Source: Bacillota bacterium (GTDB lineage Bacteria; Bacillota; DTU030; DUMP01). Taken from it: a stretch of DNA of 41,142 nucleotides. Below, piece by piece: positions 36,912 to 41,142 of the stretch. Below the pieces are notes generated by a model. The model searched no databases and had not been told where the DNA came from. It saw only the letters and a program-made list of their open reading frames with translations. The stretch is taken from the NCBI GenBank assembly GCA_030153805.1, contig JASKLG010000008.1, positions 1 through 41,142 of the forward strand, written 5' to 3'. A program made the translations under genes and the position numbers. How positions within the stretch are numbered: position 1 is the stretch's first letter; each line of letters opens with the position of its first letter.

Positions 36912-36938
36912 TTGCAAGGGTAACAGCATGTGTTATAC
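36912..36938 (+). promoter_or_regulatory. lexA promoter with overlapping inverted repeat TAACA-N5-TGTTA (36921-36935)
   Basis: TTGCAA (36912-36917), TATACT (36933-36938); the inverted repeat lies between and over these elements. Confidence 0.5.
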
Positions 36939-36992
36939 TTAATTCAAAGCCATTATTGGGCGGAAAAGGAGCTTAAGAGGGGTGGTAAGGAG

Positions 36993-37610
36993 ATGAGAAA
37001 GAAAAACGTGGGGCTGAGTCCCCGTCAGGAACAAATGCTGGGCTTTATCCAAGCTTGGATAAAGAAGCATGGATACCCCCCTGCTGTGCGGGAGATAGGA
37101 CGGGCATTAGGTTTACGTTCTAGCTCAACAGTGCACATGCATTTAAAGCAGCTGGAGGCCAAAGGCTATTTAAAACGCAATCCGAGCAAGCCAAGGGCCA
37201 TTGAGGTGACTGCCAATCGACCTGTTGTGGCAGATGACGTTGTGGAAGTTCCTGTATTGGGCCGGGTAGCTGCCGGAAGGCCCATCCTCGCCCAGGAAAA
37301 CCGTGAAGGCTCCTTTCCTCTACCCGTTTCTTTGGCCCAGCGTGGAACCACCTTTCTTCTCCGTATCCGCGGCGATAGTATGCGGGAGGCCGGTATTCTG
37401 GACGGCGACTTAGTGCTGGTTCGCCAACAGCCGATGGTGGAAAACGGTGAAATTGCCGTAGTTCTTTTGGATGAAGAGGCTACCGTAAAGCGGTTTTATA
37501 AAGAAAACGATCATATCCGGCTGCAGCCCGAAAACCCCAGTTACGACCCTATTATTGTGCGGTCGGCTCAAGTCTTGGGCAAGGTAATAGGCGTTTTACG
37601 GTTGCTTTAG
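36993..37610 (+). CDS. lexA: LexA repressor
   Basis: LSPRQEQMLGFIQAWIKKHGYPPAVREIGRALGLRSSSTVHMHLKQLEAKGYL, VPVLGRVAAGRPILA cleavage site; ATG 36993. Confidence 0.96.
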   Translation: MRKKNVGLSPRQEQMLGFIQAWIKKHGYPPAVREIGRALGLRSSSTVHMHLKQLEAKGYLKRNPSKPRAIEVTANRPVVADDVVEVPVLGRVAAGRPILAQENREGSFPLPVSLAQRGTTFLLRIRGDSMREAGILDGDLVLVRQQPMVENGEIAVVLLDEEATVKRFYKENDHIRLQPENPSYDPIIVRSAQVLGKVIGVLRLL

Positions 37611-37626
37611 GAAGCGCAATATAACA

Positions 37627-37650
37627 CCCCCGTAAAGGGGGCTATTTTTT
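37627..37650 (+). terminator. terminator after lexA
   Basis: CCCCC-GTAAA-GGGGG followed by CTATTTTTT. Confidence 0.75.
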
Positions 37651-38608
37651 ACGAAAGGTTTTCCCAGCGGCCGCAGCGGCCACCCCAGCTAGCCACCACT
37701 TTTCCTTCCATGCTAATACTGATGACTTCGCACTGATTAGAACAACCTGTGCAGTCAAAGCTGCTTGTCTTATACTCCAAGTGAGCCGCTTGAAAACCAC
37801 GGAACCGGGTTGGCTGAGGGTTAGCCCGCATTTTTTCCCGGGCCAGAAGAGCGGCTCCCCAGGCACCCATTACGCCGAAATGTTTCGGTACATAAACGGG
37901 AAGTCCCAAGGCCTTCTCAAAAGCAGCCCGAATTCCAACGTTGGCCGCCACTCCGCCTTGGAAAACCACCGGTGGAAGAATTTCCTTTCCCTTGCCCACG
38001 TTGTTCAAGTAGTTGCGAACCAAAGCTTCGCACAGCCCGGCGATGATATCCTCAAGGCTGTGCCCCATTTGCTGCTTGTGTACCATATCCGACTCAGCAA
38101 AAACGGTGCAGCGCCCGGCTATACGAACCGGGTTCTTCGCCCGCAGGGCGTAGCTACCGAATTCTTCAATGGGCACGTTGAGGCGCTGTGCCTGGTGGTC
38201 CAAAAAAGAGCCGGTCCCCGCCGCACAGACCGTGTTCATGGCGAAGTCCGTCACCACCCCATCGCGCATGATAATGATTTTCGAGTCTTGCCCGCCTATC
38301 TCAAGCACCGTCTGTACATCCGGCACCAAACGCGCAGCTGCCACAGCGTGGCAGGTTATCTCGTTTTTGACGAGATCGGCTCCTACCACAACGCCGGCCA
38401 GGGTGCGGCCACTACCTGTAGTCCCGACTCCTTCGATGGTCAACCCGGCAGGCACCTTTTTCTCCAGCTGTGCCAAACCCTCTTGCACAGCTGCAATGGG
38501 TTGGCCTTGCGTTCGGATATACAGGCTGGCTAAAATCTCCCCCTCTTCATCCGTTACTACCAGGTTTGTGCTTACCGAACCTACATCGACGCCTAGATAG
38601 CCGCCCAC
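37649..38608 (-). CDS. 2-hydroxyacyl-CoA dehydratase activase (BcrAD/BadFG/HgdC family) with C-terminal Cys motif
   Basis: MGGYLGVDVGSVSTNLVVTDEEG, EIGGQDSKIIIMRDGVVTDFAMNTVCAAGTGSFLDHQAQRL; C-terminal FDCTGCSNQCEV. Confidence 0.93.
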   Translation of the reverse strand: MGGYLGVDVGSVSTNLVVTDEEGEILASLYIRTQGQPIAAVQEGLAQLEKKVPAGLTIEGVGTTGSGRTLAGVVVGADLVKNEITCHAVAAARLVPDVQTVLEIGGQDSKIIIMRDGVVTDFAMNTVCAAGTGSFLDHQAQRLNVPIEEFGSYALRAKNPVRIAGRCTVFAESDMVHKQQMGHSLEDIIAGLCEALVRNYLNNVGKGKEILPPVVFQGGVAANVGIRAAFEKALGLPVYVPKHFGVMGAWGAALLAREKMRANPQPTRFRGFQAAHLEYKTSSFDCTGCSNQCEVISISMEGKVVASWGGRCGRWENLS

Positions 38609-39693
38609 GCTACTTGCCCCTCTCTTTTCTTGCGCCGTGCAGCCAGTAAGTCAATAAAGGCTTCAAGTCGCGTTCTGATTCCGGCCTCACCGGTTTGCTC
38701 GTCCAGAAAGAGCGTAAGCACCGGAATGTTAAGTTCCCGGCTGACACGCGGCAGAATGCTCTTGGCTACAATCTCAGGAATACAGGCAAACGGTGCCAGT
38801 TGAATAACGCCGTCAAAACCGCGCCAGGCATAAATAACCGTTTCACCAATACTGTTAAGCCCGTGTCCGCCCACCAATTCACTTAAGTATGGTCGCGCCG
38901 CCCCTTTGATATCTTTTTCTCCCGGCACGACTGCATTACCTAGGGTCCATTCCGCCAGGTAAATAGACCGTTCGGCGTACACGCCCATTTCTTCCAACAT
39001 TATTTGCACGTTGTGGTTGGCAAAAGGTTCAAATACTACATAGATTTCGCCTATAAGAGCTACTTTGAGGGGTTGCCGTGTTGTGTCTTGGGGAACCTTG
39101 GCCAGTCGAGCTAAAGCTTCACTTTCGGCGGCACGGATTTCCGCTACTGCAGTTGCAGCATCGATAGCCTTCAGGCATTCCTTGTAAACCCTGCTTGTCT
39201 CTCCTTTTGTTATTTCGTAAGGCCGGATGGCATGGGCGGCCTTCTCTACCCGATCTAGGGCACTAAGTTTTGTCCAAACCCGGTGCAAGATTCCAGGAAG
39301 GCGCAGCCAGTTAAGCGGGCCTTCCACCAGAGTAGATAATACCCGCAGGAAGTCTCTCGGTCGCCTGAGTGGCGGTTCAAGGATAAGCAGGCGCACGTTG
39401 TTGTAACCCAGGTCGTGAAGAATACGCCGGTGCAACTCGCCATAATAGCCGGCCCGGCATGGTCCGACTCCCCCGGTGCTGACAATAGTATCGGCGCCGA
39501 GCGCAATTGCCTCAAGGTATGTACCAAGGAGAATCTTAAAAGGGATACAGGCGAATTCGGGCGCGTATTTAGTGCCTAGGTCCAGGGTGTGCTTGCTGGG
39601 AGGAGGTGGAACTACCACTTCATGGCCCAGCTCAGCGAATAGTTGTTTGAAGACGAGCGGAGAACTACCCATGTACGGAAATGTTATACGCAC
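38593..39693 (-). CDS. DUF2229 / acyl-CoA dehydratase-associated (CoA protein activase) family protein
   Basis: MRITFPYMGSSPLVFKQLFAELGHEVVVPPPPSKHTLDLGTKYAPEFACIPFKILLGTYLEA; FACIPEIVAKSILPRVSRELNIPVLTLFLDEQTGEAGIRTRLEAF. Confidence 0.85.
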   Translation of the reverse strand: MRITFPYMGSSPLVFKQLFAELGHEVVVPPPPSKHTLDLGTKYAPEFACIPFKILLGTYLEAIALGADTIVSTGGVGPCRAGYYGELHRRILHDLGYNNVRLLILEPPLRRPRDFLRVLSTLVEGPLNWLRLPGILHRVWTKLSALDRVEKAAHAIRPYEITKGETSRVYKECLKAIDAATAVAEIRAAESEALARLAKVPQDTTRQPLKVALIGEIYVVFEPFANHNVQIMLEEMGVYAERSIYLAEWTLGNAVVPGEKDIKGAARPYLSELVGGHGLNSIGETVIYAWRGFDGVIQLAPFACIPEIVAKSILPRVSRELNIPVLTLFLDEQTGEAGIRTRLEAFIDLLAARRKKREGQVAWAAI

Positions 39694-40664
39694 CTGTCTT
39701 CCTCCTCGCCAGCATATCGACGAAGGCTTCTACGCGTGTGTCGAGCCCTGCCTGCCCGGTTTGTTCGTCAAGCGTGAGGGTAACGAGAGGAACACCGCGC
39801 AATTTTGCTTCTAGTTCCAACATCTTTCCCAACATGGCGTCTGGAGCACAGGCAAAGGTGGATACATGAATAACGCCATCCACTCGTCTCTCAGACTGCA
39901 TCCAGAATTTCCCGGCTTTGAGAACCATGTTACTGTAATGCCAGAAAAGCTCTTTATGTAATCGGTAACGTCTAAGTTCCCGAGCAGGTACCATGTCGGC
40001 CGTGTGCACCCTGGCACCCAAGCGTTGTAGCTTTCTCAGGAGTCCTCCGTTCAAAAAAGCGTCATGAACAGTGTAGGGATAACCTAAAACTGCAATGTCG
40101 AGTTGAAATTTCCCGGCTTCGTTAACCCCTAATTCATCTCTCTTATCTCCGGTATAAGGCCTGAGGGCCGGCGCTACCAACTCTCCACGGATAAGAGCTG
40201 CCTCAAAAGTTTTTTGCGCCGATACGGCGCGATAATAGGCGGTTCGGAAATCCTTGTTTGGAGCCCATTCTCGTTGTATTTTACGACAAAGGCTACGCAG
40301 ACTCCAAGGCGATGTCAGATTAACCCGCACCTCAATCAGCGCCGGCAGGTTCCGCATGGAGTATTTGACCATCTCCGGCAGAGCCAAAAACTTAGGACAG
40401 AAGGTAGCTTGCGAACCTACGTTCACCATGCGGGGCAAAAAAAATAGCGTCCACCTGTTGACTGGCCAAATGCGCTACATGGCCGTGAAAGACTTTAACC
40501 GGTACGCAAAGGTCGGTGGAAGCCTCCTCCACTCCTCTGTCCAGAATCGCCTTGTTGGTAAGCGGCGAAACCACTACCTCATACCCTAACTCAGCCCAAA
40601 AAGTGTACCAAAACGGTAAATACGTATAGAAAAAGAGAGACCGTGGGATGCCGACCCGTTTCAC
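39665..40664 (-). pseudogene. DUF2229 family gene split by a frameshift at a T8 (minus-strand) homopolymer
   Basis: N-terminal ORF 40392..40664 (MKRVGIPRSLFFYTYLPFWYTFWAELGYEVVVSPLTNKAIL...VDAIFF) and C-terminal ORF 39665..40438 join as VDAIFLPRMVNVGSQATFCPKF if one T of the run at 40437-40444 is removed. It could be functional by slippage or reflect a sequencing error. Confidence 0.75.
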
Positions 40665-40708
40665 GGTTTAACCCCCCAAGTTCTGCCACGCCTGCCGGGT
40701 TCAGAGAC

Positions 40709-40737
40709 AATATACTCCTGCTCTAAGAGTCTGTCAA
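40709..40737 (-). promoter_or_regulatory. promoter of the DUF2229/activase operon
   Basis: Minus strand TTGACA, 17 nt spacer, TATATT. Confidence 0.65.
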
Positions 40738-40800
40738 ACCTCTTTTCGCCGGGCAGAAGATGCTGCTAGATTATGGTTTGTAGTAGTTGACAAAAAAAGC

Positions 40801-41142
40801 CTACAAGGTTAGCAGACCTCGTTCTAGCAATGCCTGGGCAGCTCGTAGAACTGCAATTTCTACCTGAAAACGCGATAGACCGCCCTGAAGGAAGACTGCG
40901 TAAGGCGGGCGCAGGGGGGCGTCGGCGGAGAGCTCTAAAGACGCCCCTTGTATAAAGGTTCCGGCCGCCATCACGACCGGTGTCTGGTAACCGGGAAGAG
41001 GAGCAGGCTCGGGACGAACAAAGGAATTAACAGGAGAGTTCTCTTGAATGGCCTGGCAGAAAGTCAGAACCGCTTCGGGTTGTCCGAGCAAGATGGCCTG
41101 AACGATGTCAGAGCGAACTTCCTCCGGTGCCGGAGAAACGGC
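40801..41142 (-). CDS. methionine gamma-lyase / aluminium resistance family PLP protein, C-terminal part (5' end outside window)
   Basis: VVMAAGTFIQGASLELSADAPLRPPYAVFLQGGLSRFQVEIAVLRA; frame open to window edge. Confidence 0.8.
   Translation of the reverse strand, partial: AVSPAPEEVRSDIVQAILLGQPEAVLTFCQAIQENSPVNSFVRPEPAPLPGYQTPVVMAAGTFIQGASLELSADAPLRPPYAVFLQGGLSRFQVEIAVLRAAQALLERGLLTL

Noticed and set aside
37781-38533. 250-aa plus-strand ORF antisense to the activase
   Set aside because: The activase on the minus strand has full family motifs; this is a shadow ORF.

Overview
The window looks like a chromosomal segment from a Gram-positive (Firmicutes-like) bacterium, probably thermophilic or anaerobic; that lineage is inferred from gene content and style only. 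Most genes are housekeeping: the C-terminal part of nicotinate phosphoribosyltransferase, a six-tRNA cluster, ComEC-type MBL hydrolase plus DUF3006, a pheB-hom-thrC-thrB threonine operon, GT4 plus a membrane phosphatase-like protein, speD, a PG-binding protein, YaaL/DUF2508, ddl, an EF-G paralogue, surE, two TPR proteins, mtaD, nth, mgsA, a five-tRNA minus-strand region, fmdB, mtnN, and a Fur/CsoR pair. A monoderm type IV pilus operon (pilB-pilT-pilC-pilA-pilD, four minor pilins, comFB, pilM-N-O) fills about 25.8-35.8 kb. It is followed by DUF1893, a cupin, lexA, a 2-hydroxyacyl-CoA dehydratase activase/DUF2229 cluster on the minus strand, and the end of a methionine gamma-lyase/aluminium-resistance family gene. 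I found no CRISPR, phage, transposon or defence island. The observations most worth a second look are: a homopolymer (T8) frameshift splitting a DUF2229 gene; a nitroreductase-like domain fused to TPR repeats; a CsoR-family regulator whose copper-ligand His position appears to be Gln, coupled to a Fur gene; a PG-binding protein with a degenerate YkuD-like segment and an unassigned C-terminus; a PilX-like minor pilin with a bactofilin/beta-helix-like body; and several embedded regulatory arrangements. I do not see a clear, wholly new multi-gene system.
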